A DNA stretch of 64,000 nucleotides. Source: Tridacna crocea (lineage: Eukaryota > Mollusca > Bivalvia > Cardiida > Cardiidae). A program made the position numbers and the translations under genes. Under the pieces are notes generated by a model. The model made no database searches. It worked only from the letters and a program-made list of their open reading frames with translations, and was not told where the DNA came from. Shown piece by piece: positions 63,810 to 64,000 of the stretch (the stretch's first letter is position 1; the number at the start of each line of letters is the position of its first letter). Location: positions 31,988,172-32,052,171 of the forward strand of contig OX031063.1 of the NCBI GenBank assembly GCA_943736015.1, written 5' to 3'.

Positions 63810-64000
63810 AAACTTTAGACTTGTTTAAATCAGAAGCATTTCCATACAATAAAATGGAAGTGGCTCAACTTAGGGATGAGTCTCTTACCTGGACAAAAAA
63901 TAATGTGGGAAAAGAAGAAAATGCTGGTTACCAGCATTTTCTTCTTTTCCCACATTGTTTTCACAATCTTTCTATCTCGAGCTTGTTCAAACTCTCAACT
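63810..64000 (-). mobile_element. MITE-A relative, second tandem unit, cut by the window edge
   Basis: Nearly identical to 63607-63797 at an offset of 203 bp, including the stem variant. It runs off the window. Confidence 0.92.

Noticed and set aside
968-64000. CRISPR array
   Set aside because: The repeats are long, dispersed, in both orientations and bounded by TTAA; spacing is irregular and the host is an animal.
968-64000. autonomous piggyBac transposase in the window
   Set aside because: No open frame has the DDD/DDE catalytic core or resembles a piggyBac protein.

Overview
The window looks like animal nuclear DNA, most likely from a lophotrochozoan and probably a bivalve mollusc. It is AT-rich, with small exons split by GT-AG introns of 0.2-3 kb, and it is crowded with foldback elements and diverse short repeats of the kind seen in bivalves. 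The organism is inferred from repeat style and protein character only; a dreissenid-like mussel is a guess.

Three protein-coding genes can be assembled exon by exon, and every splice phase closes. (1) 2246-18092, + strand, 10 exons, 805 aa: a macrodomain ADP-ribosyltransferase of the PARP14/15 type (acidic N-terminus, two macrodomains, PARP catalytic domain). (2) 22660-28710, - strand, 6 exons, 293 aa: a short-chain dehydrogenase/reductase of the RDH/WWOX-like group. (3) 29685-45825, + strand, 16 exons, 810 aa: PAN3, the adaptor subunit of the PAN2-PAN3 poly(A) deadenylase. Genes 2 and 3 are divergent, with about 970 bp between start codons. Nothing suggests that the three act in one pathway; they are neighbours.

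The rest is dominated by one class of miniature transposon: about 75 full, partial or decayed copies of a ~229-bp element (called MITE-A here) flanked by TTAA, with CCCTTTACCA-like ends and a 67-nt almost perfect palindrome in the middle. Six copies of a second ~228-bp family (MITE-B) share the TTAA/CCCTTT ends and stem layout but have different arms. TTAA targets and CCCTTT ends point to mobilisation by a piggyBac-type transposase; no transposase gene is in the window. The copies lie in introns of all three genes and in intergenic DNA, never inside an internal exon, but one is inserted exactly at the PARP stop codon. Other repeats are a 789-bp foldback element at the left edge, two further foldback families (C, D), two dispersed families recognised by short palindromic motifs (E, F), a tRNA-derived SINE, and a 203-bp tandem duplication at the right edge.

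The most unusual signals are symmetric (paired) substitutions in MITE stems, the MITE at the PARP stop codon, a tandem array of four near-identical 3' splice sites in front of PAN3 exon 5, an H-Y-E catalytic triad in a macro-PARP, and a pair of related zinc-ribbon-like protein relics. The region from 45.8 to 64 kb has no gene I can support.
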